Positions 34,735-42,403 of a DNA stretch of 64,000 nt are shown in pieces. The stretch's first letter is position 1, and every line of letters starts with the position of its first letter. The translations under genes were made by a program, and so were the position numbers. The stretch comes from Chromatiales bacterium (GTDB lineage Bacteria > Pseudomonadota > Gammaproteobacteria > Steroidobacterales > GCA-2729495), in NCBI GenBank assembly GCA_024234935.1, contig JACKNI010000001.1:744001-808000 (forward strand), in the 5' to 3' direction. The notes under the pieces were generated by a model. That model was not told the DNA's origin, did not search any database, and saw nothing but the letters and a program-made list of their open reading frames with translations.

Positions 34735-36012
34735 ATGTACGAAGAATTCTTTCATCTGCAGTGCCGCCCGTTCGACCTGACGTCGGACCCGAAATTCATT
34801 TTCATGACGGCTCAGCACGCCCGGGCGGTAGCAAACTGCCGGTTCGCACTGCTGAACCGTGACAGCTTCGTAATCATCACCGGCGAGATCGGGATCGGCA
34901 AGACCACCATCCTGAACACGGTGATCGAGGAGCTTGGCCCCGAGTATGTGACCGCCAAGCTTGTACACACCACACTCTCGGATATCGAACTGCTGCAGGC
35001 CCTGCTCTCGGAGTTCGGCATGCCTAACTACACCAGAAAAAAGGTCCTGCTGCTCGATACGCTGCGCGGCTTCTTTCTGGAAAAGCACCGTGCCGGCAAA
35101 CATGTGGTCATCATCGTTGACGAAGCCCAGAACCTCAGCAGTTCCGCGCTTGAGGAGTTGCGCCTCCTGTCCTGCATTGATACCAGTGACAGACGCATCG
35201 TCTCGATCGTACTTACTGGCCAACCCTCGCTGGACGACCTTCTGGACGCCCCGGGACTCGCACAGCTGAGACAGCGGGCTCGGCTCAGGCAACGGCTGGA
35301 TGCCATGGAAGAAGCCGAATCCATCGACTATATCCGACACCGCCTGCAGGTGGCCGGCGGCAACGCGGACGAGATATTCGAGGCCGATACGCTGCCTGAA
35401 ATCCATCGCCTCACCTTTGGCATACCCCGGCTTATCAACACCCTGTGTGACACGGCCCTGACTGCGTGCATGGTCGATGAGCGTCACAAGGTGACTATCG
35501 AAGTCATCGACAACGTCGTTCATGAGTTGCGCTGGCAATGGTTTGAAGACAAGAACCCGCATCATGAGAAAGAGACGCCCGCATCGGCCCGGGAAAAGTC
35601 ACAAGATGGCCATGTGAGTCTGATGGTCTACCGCGCCGGGCAACTCCTTGAGCAGATGGAGACCTCAACATTTCCCTTTGTGATCGGCCGAAGCAATGCG
35701 AACGATCTGGTCATCATCGACAAGGAGGTCAGCCGCCGGCACGCACTTATAGACTGCATCGGCGGTATTTATGTTATCGAAGACCTGAACAGCCGGAATG
35801 GCATCCTGGTCAACCAGAAACCACGCGGGCGCGCGCTATTGCGTTCCGGCGACATCATCAGCTTTGGTGGAGTCGATGTGGTGTTCTACCTTGAACGTCA
35901 GCACGACATGCAGCCACGATCAGCGCTGGTGGAAAAAGCTACGACCGACTCGGGCGACGACACGGGTCAACGCACAACGCTTCTCAATATTGGCACTCAG
36001 GCCCTCGGCTGA
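34735..36012 (+). CDS. ExeA-like AAA ATPase fused to a C-terminal FHA domain (XrtA-associated ATPase type)
   Basis: Residues 1-265 match the secretion-type AAA ATPase found in exosortase A/EPS loci: an N-terminal FFHLQCRPFDLTSDPKF, Walker A GEIGIGKTT at 50-58, Walker B HVVIIVDEAQ at 123-132, and a sensor region VLTGQPSLDDLL. Residues about 295-390 are an FHA domain (FVIGRSNANDLVI, SRRHALI, DLNSRNGILVN), which binds phosphothreonine peptides. Usual family members end near residue 270, so the FHA part is an addition. The gene overlaps the convergent sugar-transferase gene by 16 nt. Confidence 0.87.
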   Translation: MYEEFFHLQCRPFDLTSDPKFIFMTAQHARAVANCRFALLNRDSFVIITGEIGIGKTTILNTVIEELGPEYVTAKLVHTTLSDIELLQALLSEFGMPNYTRKKVLLLDTLRGFFLEKHRAGKHVVIIVDEAQNLSSSALEELRLLSCIDTSDRRIVSIVLTGQPSLDDLLDAPGLAQLRQRARLRQRLDAMEEAESIDYIRHRLQVAGGNADEIFEADTLPEIHRLTFGIPRLINTLCDTALTACMVDERHKVTIEVIDNVVHELRWQWFEDKNPHHEKETPASAREKSQDGHVSLMVYRAGQLLEQMETSTFPFVIGRSNANDLVIIDKEVSRRHALIDCIGGIYVIEDLNSRNGILVNQKPRGRALLRSGDIISFGGVDVVFYLERQHDMQPRSALVEKATTDSGDDTGQRTTLLNIGTQALG

Positions 36013-37469
36013 TCCGGCGCCGCCTGCTTGCCACGCCCCCGCCGGTCTGCGCCTGGCGCTGCCCCGGACATGCTCGTCCCGCGCCCCCAGACCACGACTT
36101 CCGCCGTCTGAAGCAGGATCAGCAGATCGAGGATCAGGCTGGCGTTCTTTATGTAGTACAGGTCGTACTGCAGTTTCTCGCGGGCGTCCGCCACCGAAGC
36201 GCCGTAGGGAAAGTTCAGCTGCGCCCAGCCCGTCAATCCCGGCCGTACTCCATGACGGTAGTAATAGAGCGGGACCTGCCGGCTGAGATCTTCGACGAAC
36301 TCCGGACGCTCCGGCCGCGGCCCAACAACGCTCATATCACCCCTGACGATATTGATCATCTGCGGCAACTCATCGATCCGGAAACGCCGCAGGATCTTCC
36401 CTGTGCGCGTGATCCGGTCATCGCCGGCTGTAGACCAGCGTGGCCCGGTGTCGCGCTCGGCATTTATCCGCATACTGCGGAACTTGTACAGACGGATGAT
36501 ACGACCGTGCCGCCCTACCCGCGTCTGGCGATAGAAAATCGGTTTACCGATACCATCCTCGATGACAATGCCAAGAATGGCCAGCACGGTTAAAGGCAGC
36601 GTAAGAATCAGCAGGACGATCCCAAAGAACACATCAAAGGCCCGCTTGAGCAGCCGGTAGATCAGGCTTGTTTCACTGCTTTTTTCATACAGCAGCCAAC
36701 TCGGGCGGAGGATATCGAGATCGAGATACTCGGTTTCACGCTCCAGAAAATCCACCAGGTCAGTTACCGGTACCCCACGCTGCTTGAACTGCAGCAGGAA
36801 CCCCATTGGCAACATCCCCCGTCGATCATCCAGCGCAACGACGATTTCATCGAATCTCCAGTTGACCGCGTCGTCAGCATTGATGACCGGCCCGATACCA
36901 AGTTCCGCGGCGCGCTCCTGCTCGCCATCGAGCGCCACGAATGCTACTGCTTCAAAACGCCGGCGATCGGAGCGACGGCGAAGCATGCTGATCTTTGATG
37001 CGAATTCACCGGCACCGACCACCAGTACCCGTCGCTTTACCGGGTTGTCATCGATGAGACGGAGCATCACGAGACGCACACCCACCAGCATGAAGCAGGC
37101 AATGACCATTGCCAGCGCCATCACGCCGCGCCCAACCACGAAGAAATCGGGTACCAAATAGAAAAACAGGATATTGGCCAGACAGCCCAGCACAACGGCC
37201 AGCAATACTCGCGCGATGGCTTCCTTGGTGGTTGGGCGCTGGCGCACCCGATAGAGGCCCATCGCGAGCATGCCGACCATGACCCAGAATACAAAGGAAC
37301 TTGCCGGGTACGGCGTGGCCTCGACAAGCCATTCGAGAGTCGCCCCGTTCAACGCAAAACGCAGCCACATCGCCAGGCAAAATGCCACCGTCGCGGCGAT
37401 GATATCCACCACGACCATGAGCACCATCGGGTTGCCATGACCACGTTTACCGGCGCGAAACATGTTCAC
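35997..37469 (-). CDS. EPS-initiating sugar transferase, WcaJ/EpsB type (PEP-CTERM-associated)
   Basis: It transfers a hexose-1-phosphate from a UDP-sugar to undecaprenyl phosphate. The 490 residues have four or five N-terminal membrane segments and a nucleotide-binding middle part (RVLVVGAGEFASKISML). The C-terminal bacterial sugar transferase domain shows RAFDVFFGIVLLI, LYKFRSMR, RFRIDELPQMINIVRGD, SVVGPRPERPEF and RPGLTGWAQLNFPYG. This architecture matches the TIGR03013 group. The start may be GTG 37469 or ATG 37463. With the wecA-like gene it gives the locus two initiating enzymes. Confidence 0.92.
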   Translation of the reverse strand: MNMFRAGKRGHGNPMVLMVVVDIIAATVAFCLAMWLRFALNGATLEWLVEATPYPASSFVFWVMVGMLAMGLYRVRQRPTTKEAIARVLLAVVLGCLANILFFYLVPDFFVVGRGVMALAMVIACFMLVGVRLVMLRLIDDNPVKRRVLVVGAGEFASKISMLRRRSDRRRFEAVAFVALDGEQERAAELGIGPVINADDAVNWRFDEIVVALDDRRGMLPMGFLLQFKQRGVPVTDLVDFLERETEYLDLDILRPSWLLYEKSSETSLIYRLLKRAFDVFFGIVLLILTLPLTVLAILGIVIEDGIGKPIFYRQTRVGRHGRIIRLYKFRSMRINAERDTGPRWSTAGDDRITRTGKILRRFRIDELPQMINIVRGDMSVVGPRPERPEFVEDLSRQVPLYYYRHGVRPGLTGWAQLNFPYGASVADAREKLQYDLYYIKNASLILDLLILLQTAEVVVWGRGTSMSGAAPGADRRGRGKQAAPDQPRA

Positions 37470-37700
37470 AATTTCAGCATGATGCAGAATCGATAGTCAT
37501 TTCCGGAGTTTCCTGTTTTGCCGCCTTGCATGTGACGGGGGATTTCCAGACCAAGTATACGATTGAGAAACCTGCCTTACCGTGCTGATTCCCGACATTT
37601 TTCAGCCCTGATCACAAAGGAAGCGGCGGACGTCCGCAACCCGGCTTCAGCGGCCCGAGTTTGCACGCAATACAGCAAATCCCGACCAGATAAAAAAACC

Positions 37701-37729
37701 GTGAGGCTCGCGCTGTGAAGATGTAAAAT
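37701..37729 (+). promoter_or_regulatory. Candidate promoter upstream of the c-di-GMP riboswitch
   Basis: GTGAGG (37701-37706) and TAAAAT (37724-37729) are 17 nt apart, placing the transcript start about 30 nt before the riboswitch. The -35 box is weak. The rest of the 507-nt gap from 37470 holds no gene I can support; the part from 37470 to 37700 shows nothing recognisable. Confidence 0.45.
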
Positions 37730-37770
37730 CCCCCGTCACTAAGTGCTTGCGCAGCTCAACTTCATGCGGT

Positions 37771-37865
37771 TTACTGGCCGTGTGCAAGGGCAAACCCGTC
37801 GAAAGGCGGGGACGCAAAGCTACCGGTCTTCGGGCGTGAGCCCATGATAGCGGGGTTGCCAGTAA
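37771..37865 (+). ncRNA. Cyclic-di-GMP-I (GEMM) riboswitch
   Basis: The conserved core is present in order: GGGCAAACC, then a stem closed by a GAAA tetraloop (CCCGTC-GAAA-GGCGGG), GGACGCAAAGC, a second hairpin arm (GCTACCGG to GATAGC), and GCGGGGTTGCC. The outer P1 helix TTACTGGC pairs with GCCAGTAA at 37858-37865. This matches the class I c-di-GMP aptamer closely. A GC-rich inverted repeat (CCACAGCC with GGCTG and GTGG) follows at about 37880-37905 and may be part of the expression platform. The gene downstream starts 111 nt later. Confidence 0.93.
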
Positions 37866-37976
37866 AGGGTTTTTGTTACCACCACAGCCTCTGCGGCTGT
37901 CGTGGCCGCGGGCTCTTTCTGACCATCCCCTCATACGTAGCACGGCGTTCGGGCAGAACGCACAGAGGATGGGCAG

Positions 37977-38948
37977 ATGGGGCGGTCTACGAACCAATTC
38001 GGCAAAATTGCAGCCCGATACCTGGCTGTCAGTGCGATTGCACTGATTTTGGCTGCGTGTGGCGGTGGCGGCGGTGGTGCTTCAACAAGCACACCTTCCG
38101 AGATTCCATCCCAACCCGCCCAGAACAGGGCCCCGCAGATTGCGGGAACACCGGCGACAACTGCACAGGTCGGCGCAACCTACGTCTTTCATCCCGCCGC
38201 CTCCGATGCCGACAACGACACGCTCAGTTTTCAGATTTCCAGCAAGCCGGCGTGGGCTTCCTTTGATCCTGCGTCAGGAACCCTGACTGGTACCCCTGCC
38301 AGCAACAATATCGGCACCAGCAGCAACATCGTCATCAGCGTCAGCGACGGCACTGCCAGCGTATCTTTGCCGGCATTTTCAATTCAGGTACAGGCAGCAC
38401 CGCAGACCGATTTGCCGCCCACGATCAGCGGTACGCCACCCACCACCATCGTTGCCGGCCAGGCCTACAGCTTCCGGCCGTCTGCATCCGATCCGAATGG
38501 CGACACTCTCACTTTTTCCATCAGCGGCAAGCCGGCATGGGCAGCGTTCAATACCACCACTGGTCGCCTGAATGGAACACCGGCGCCGGCTGACGTCGGC
38601 TCATATACGGGTATCGTCATCCGCGTCAGCGATGGCACGACGACGGTCGCGTTGGCAGCTTTCACGATCACCGTCACACAAGTCACGAACGGTACTGCAA
38701 CGATATCCTGGATCCCGCCCACCCAGAATACCGATGGCTCACCACTGACCGACCTTGCGGGCTATCGCATCTACTACGGAACCAGTCCGTCCAACCTGAA
38801 CCAGGTTGTCGAACTCAGCAACCCGGGCCTGACGAGCTATATGGTGGAAAATCTCTCTCCATCCACCTGGTACTTCTCCATGCGATCCTTCAGTACTGAC
38901 GGTACAGAAAGCGAAGCATCGGGCCTCGCCAGCAAGACGATTCTGTAA
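37977..38948 (+). CDS. Ig-like and fibronectin type III lipoprotein under c-di-GMP control
   Basis: The 323-residue protein has a lipoprotein signal with lipobox LAAC (C28) followed by a run of glycines. It then has two putative Ig (He_PIG-type) repeats (about 51-138 and 147-233, both with GTPxTT, SDxxxDTL, KPAWAxF and VSDGT elements) and a fibronectin III domain (about 238-323, GTATISWIPPTQ, AGYRIYYGTS). It is probably displayed at the cell surface as an adhesin or matrix-binding protein. GAGGA lies 7 nt before the ATG. The riboswitch upstream and the terminator downstream suggest a separately controlled gene. Confidence 0.85.
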   Translation: MGRSTNQFGKIAARYLAVSAIALILAACGGGGGGASTSTPSEIPSQPAQNRAPQIAGTPATTAQVGATYVFHPAASDADNDTLSFQISSKPAWASFDPASGTLTGTPASNNIGTSSNIVISVSDGTASVSLPAFSIQVQAAPQTDLPPTISGTPPTTIVAGQAYSFRPSASDPNGDTLTFSISGKPAWAAFNTTTGRLNGTPAPADVGSYTGIVIRVSDGTTTVALAAFTITVTQVTNGTATISWIPPTQNTDGSPLTDLAGYRIYYGTSPSNLNQVVELSNPGLTSYMVENLSPSTWYFSMRSFSTDGTESEASGLASKTIL

Positions 38949-38977
38949 AAAAGCCCGGCTCCTCCAGTCCGCTGGAT

Positions 38978-39004
38978 CCCCAAAACGCCCTCTTTGGGGT
39001 TTAT
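38978..39004 (+). terminator. Intrinsic terminator after the Ig/FN3 lipoprotein gene
   Basis: CCCCAAA (38978-38984) pairs with TTTGGGG (38993-38999) around an 8-nt loop, followed by TTTA. The short T-run makes it a moderate terminator, so some read-through into the next genes is possible. Confidence 0.6.
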
Positions 39005-39086
39005 CGCCATACAATGCGCCCGTACAGTGAGCCGGCTGGCTGGCGTAAGCACAGCCAGCGGACTGCGAAACGGGGGAAATCCAGAC

Positions 39087-40373
39087 ATGTGCAATCGCGT
39101 ATTGAATCCAGTCGTCGCCGGGCTGGTATCGGGACTTCTCAGCCTGCCGGTACTCTCCGCCGATCTGGACTGGGGGGTCGAGGCGACCATCGGTCACACT
39201 GACAATGCCACCCGGGTGAGCAGTGATGAAATCAGCGACACCATTGGCAGTATCGGCGGACACATCGAAGTTACGCGGGACGGCTCACGCATCGATGGCC
39301 GATTACGCGGTGCGGGAAGTTTTCGCGACTATTTTGACAACACCTATAACGACGATTTTCTGGGCTCAGGTGCCGCGGAGCTGCGCATTGGCCTGATCGG
39401 TGAATCTGTCACGTGGTCGGTAGACGACACATTCGGCCAGGTGCTGAGCGATGCATTTACACCATCGACACCGGATAACCGCGAAAATGTCAATATCTTC
39501 TCCACCGGACCTGATATACGCCTGCATCTCGGCCGGTCTACAGAAATGGTTATCAGGGGACGCTACCAGGATTCAAACTACCAGAACTCCAACAGCGTAG
39601 ATAACGAGCGTGTCAGCGGTGATATTGCACTGGTCCGGCACACTTCGCCTGCCGTGGCATGGTCGCTGAATGTCAGCGCCAGCAGTGTTGATTTCAGCGG
39701 CGCGGGCAACCCGGGCTACGATCAGCGGGAAGTCTTTGCCCGAATGGAGTCCAGGGGCACAAACCAGACCCTCACCGCCGACCTCGGTATCGGCATTCTG
39801 GACGGTGGAGACCAGACCGACCATACCGCCCTTGTCCGGATCAACTGGATACGGCAGCTGTCCCCTTCATGGGCGCTTGAACTCGGCGCGCTTTCCGAGT
39901 TTGGCAATGCGGATGACCAGTTTGTCTACGGCGTTAGCGGCGGCACAGAGCTCGGTGGCACCCAGGATGTAGAACTGTCGGGGCTGGCCATGCGCAATGA
40001 CAATGCCAGGCTGGCACTACGCTTCGTGCGCCCGCGCACGCGGCTGCGATTCTTTGGCGACATCGGACAGGAAACATACCCGGATACCATCGGGCAGGAT
40101 CGCAGCCGGTGGTCTCTGGGCGTCGAGGCCACGCGGCGCCTTACCGCACACCTGGAGGCAACGGTAGCGCTCTTTCACGAGGACCGCGACTTCGATGCCA
40201 ACGCGGGCAGCGACAAGACAGATCGCTACAGCGCCCGCCTCGACTGGCGCATCGGCCGCTCGCTATTTCTGGGTATTGAGGGACGCAAGGAAGATCGTTC
40301 GGGGAATACCGCCTACAGCTACGACGAAACGATCTATCTGGCATCACTCAGCTATCGAACCGGTGCGTTGTAA
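39087..40373 (+). CDS. Predicted outer-membrane beta-barrel protein next to the exosortase gene
   Basis: I start at ATG 39087, which has GGGGGA 11 nt upstream and opens a signal peptide ending LPVLSA; the longer frame from 38994 begins inside the terminator. The mature 400 or so residues are alternating strands (DLDWGVEATIGHTDNATRV, RLRGAGSFRDYFDN, TEMVIRGRYQDSNYQ) ending in SLSYRTGAL, as in barrel proteins of exosortase EPS loci. It is the second such protein in the window and is not obviously a copy of the first. The exosortase gene starts 17 nt downstream. Confidence 0.72.
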   Translation: MCNRVLNPVVAGLVSGLLSLPVLSADLDWGVEATIGHTDNATRVSSDEISDTIGSIGGHIEVTRDGSRIDGRLRGAGSFRDYFDNTYNDDFLGSGAAELRIGLIGESVTWSVDDTFGQVLSDAFTPSTPDNRENVNIFSTGPDIRLHLGRSTEMVIRGRYQDSNYQNSNSVDNERVSGDIALVRHTSPAVAWSLNVSASSVDFSGAGNPGYDQREVFARMESRGTNQTLTADLGIGILDGGDQTDHTALVRINWIRQLSPSWALELGALSEFGNADDQFVYGVSGGTELGGTQDVELSGLAMRNDNARLALRFVRPRTRLRFFGDIGQETYPDTIGQDRSRWSLGVEATRRLTAHLEATVALFHEDRDFDANAGSDKTDRYSARLDWRIGRSLFLGIEGRKEDRSGNTAYSYDETIYLASLSYRTGAL

Positions 40374-40390
40374 GCTGACCCGGTCCTCCA

Positions 40391-42067
40391 ATGCCTGAGC
40401 GGGGCAACGCACTGCAGAGCCAGCCGCCTTGGCCCGCCAGTGCAAGTCTGATCAGCTTGCGCTGGCTTGCGGTAGGCGTATTGATGGTGGCGGAACTGGC
40501 CAGCGCGCGCCTCTTTCTCGCCTTTCCTGATGTTTCTGCCCAGCCCGGACGGGTCGCCCAATTCATCAGCTCAGTCAATGAAAACGTCTCCGTAGGCTCC
40601 GTCGGTTCGTTTGTCGTCGCTTTCCTGGCGACCTTGTTGCTGATCATCAGCAAACGACTTGGTTCTGTCGTCAGGGACTTGCTGGATCAGGATGGATATC
40701 GCTGGTGGCCATGGCTGGCATGCCATACAGCCGCCTTTCTCCTCTTTGTCGACCTGTCATGGCCGGTATTCGGACCTGCTGCCGGAAGTTCCGGTCTCTC
40801 ACCAGGCTGGCTGACTGGCTGGATAACAGCCGGTACCGTGATGCTCTTCTGCCTTTTATTCATAATCGCCCCCGCCTCCAGATGGCTGCATCTGGCGCGC
40901 CGGGAAAAGGCAGCAGCCGGTCTGGCGGTAATCGCCGGATCCGTTGCATGGGCGGGCGGTCAGCTGACACAGGAACTCTGGACACCCTTGACCGATATCA
41001 CCCTTTGGTGCACCTACAACCTGCTGTCAGCCGTCTACGCAGATGTCTATCTTGACCCGACACGGGCAATTCTCGGCGTAAATTCCTTTCTGGTCGAAAT
41101 CGCACCAGCGTGTTCCGGTCTTGAGGGCATTGCGCTGATAACCGTATTTACAGCTTTGTATCTCTGGCTGTTCAGAGAAGAACTGCGCTTCCCCGCCGCC
41201 TTGCTGCTGTTTCCCGTCGGCATCACCATCATCTGGATCACCAACATCCTGCGCATCGTGATACTGGTCTCGATTGGCGCATTCATTTCACCGAATATTG
41301 CGGTCGACGGTTTCCACTCGCAGGCGGGCTGGATTGGTTTCAGCGTCGTCGCATTTGGCGTGATTTTTCTTGCCCATCGCCATTTTCTTGCCATTCCGGC
41401 CGACATGGAAACTGTCCGGGACCAGCATCCTGCAGGTACGAGCTCGGCACCATCGCTACTGATACCCCTGCTGGCACTGCTCGCCAGCGCCATGCTGGTG
41501 GCTGCATCTTCAAGCGGTTTTCCGTATCTCTACCCTGTCAACGTCATCGTGACAGCGGGAGTGCTTTGGTATTTTCGTGGCAACTACAAACCGCTCATGA
41601 AAACACCATCCTTGCACGGCGTGGCGATCGGCATTGCGGTAGGCGTTGTCTGGCTGTTGCTTGTTCCCGATGACGAAAGCTCCGCGACAATGCTGACCGC
41701 AACTCTGGCGACCATGCCAGGCTGGCTTTCAGCTGGCTGGATCGTGTTCCGGATCCTGGGCTCCGTGCTTACCGTGCCAATTGCGGAGGAACTTGCCTTC
41801 CGGGGTTATCTGCTCCACAAGCTGGTCGCTACGGAGTTCGAGAACGTAAAGCCGGGCAGTTTCACCTGGCTGTCGTTCCTGATGTCTTCGGCCCTCTTTG
41901 GCCTGATGCATGACAGCTGGCTGGCAGGAACCGTGGCCGGGGCCGGTTTTGCGCTGGCACTCTACCGGCGTGGCCACCTTGGCGACGCCATAGTTGCGCA
42001 TATAACCAGCAATGCGCTTGTCGCGGTCGCGGTTTTGGGTGCGGGCCGCTGGGAATTATGGGGATGA
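40391..42067 (+). CDS. Exosortase fused to a CPBP (CAAX-type) intramembrane protease, XrtE-like
   Basis: The 558-residue protein is all membrane helices. Residues about 20-335 are an exosortase: the catalytic cysteine is C241 in APACSGLEG, the arginine R288 in TNILRIV, and the histidine H309 in GFHSQAGW. Residues about 380-550 are a CPBP/Abi-type protease with EELAFRG (E466, E467, R471), FGLMHDSW (H507) and HITSN (H537, N541). This order matches the family known as exosortase E/protease of the VPEID-CTERM system. Exosortases cut C-terminal sorting helices; the protease part may process or remove the same substrates. No target protein was found in the window. Confidence 0.88.
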   Translation: MPERGNALQSQPPWPASASLISLRWLAVGVLMVAELASARLFLAFPDVSAQPGRVAQFISSVNENVSVGSVGSFVVAFLATLLLIISKRLGSVVRDLLDQDGYRWWPWLACHTAAFLLFVDLSWPVFGPAAGSSGLSPGWLTGWITAGTVMLFCLLFIIAPASRWLHLARREKAAAGLAVIAGSVAWAGGQLTQELWTPLTDITLWCTYNLLSAVYADVYLDPTRAILGVNSFLVEIAPACSGLEGIALITVFTALYLWLFREELRFPAALLLFPVGITIIWITNILRIVILVSIGAFISPNIAVDGFHSQAGWIGFSVVAFGVIFLAHRHFLAIPADMETVRDQHPAGTSSAPSLLIPLLALLASAMLVAASSSGFPYLYPVNVIVTAGVLWYFRGNYKPLMKTPSLHGVAIGIAVGVVWLLLVPDDESSATMLTATLATMPGWLSAGWIVFRILGSVLTVPIAEELAFRGYLLHKLVATEFENVKPGSFTWLSFLMSSALFGLMHDSWLAGTVAGAGFALALYRRGHLGDAIVAHITSNALVAVAVLGAGRWELWG

Positions 42068-42136
42068 GTTCGCACTGCCACGACCTGGAATCAGGTGATA
42101 ATGGCGCCCTGATCGACACTGACCTCTGGAGCACGC

Positions 42137-42385
42137 ATGGGCGAACAGCAGCGAATCAAGGAATTTATTCTCGGTAACTTCCTTTTTACCGACGATGCCA
42201 ATGCGATAGGCAATGATGTCTCCCTTATCGGCCAGGGTGTGATCGACTCGACGGGTATCCTGGAGGTCATTGTCTTTCTGGAAACAGAGTTTTCGATAAA
42301 GATCAGCGACGAAGAAATGACTCCCGAGAATTTCGACTCGATTGACGCCATCGCGGCCTTTGTCGACAGAGTGCGAACCAAGTAG
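42137..42385 (+). CDS. Acyl carrier protein of the EPS locus
   Basis: The 82-residue acidic protein is a four-helix carrier with the phosphopantetheine serine S38 in GVIDSTGILEVI. Family members usually have DSL; here it is DST. TGGAG lies 7 nt before the ATG. The acyl-CoA ligase-like gene follows after 18 nt, so the two probably act together. The phosphopantetheinyl transferase at 30,385 may prime it. It is unlikely to be the fatty-acid ACP, which normally sits with fabD-fabG. Confidence 0.9.
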   Translation: MGEQQRIKEFILGNFLFTDDANAIGNDVSLIGQGVIDSTGILEVIVFLETEFSIKISDEEMTPENFDSIDAIAAFVDRVRTK

Positions 42386-42403
42386 CCGGCCGGTACCAAA
42401 GAT

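Noticed and set aside
37500..37545. Possible sigma-54 promoter (TTTTGCCGCCTTGCA) before the Ig/FN3 gene
   Set aside because: It has a TTGCA at -12 but lacks the essential GG at -24, so it does not meet the sigma-54 pattern.
37647..37997. Minus-strand open frame of 116 residues over the riboswitch
   Set aside because: It covers the c-di-GMP aptamer and the start of the lipoprotein gene on the other strand, and has no ribosome site or recognisable domain.
38994..39086. Longer start for the second barrel protein
   Set aside because: It would begin inside the terminator hairpin and put 31 polar residues before a good signal peptide. ATG 39087 has a purine-rich site upstream.
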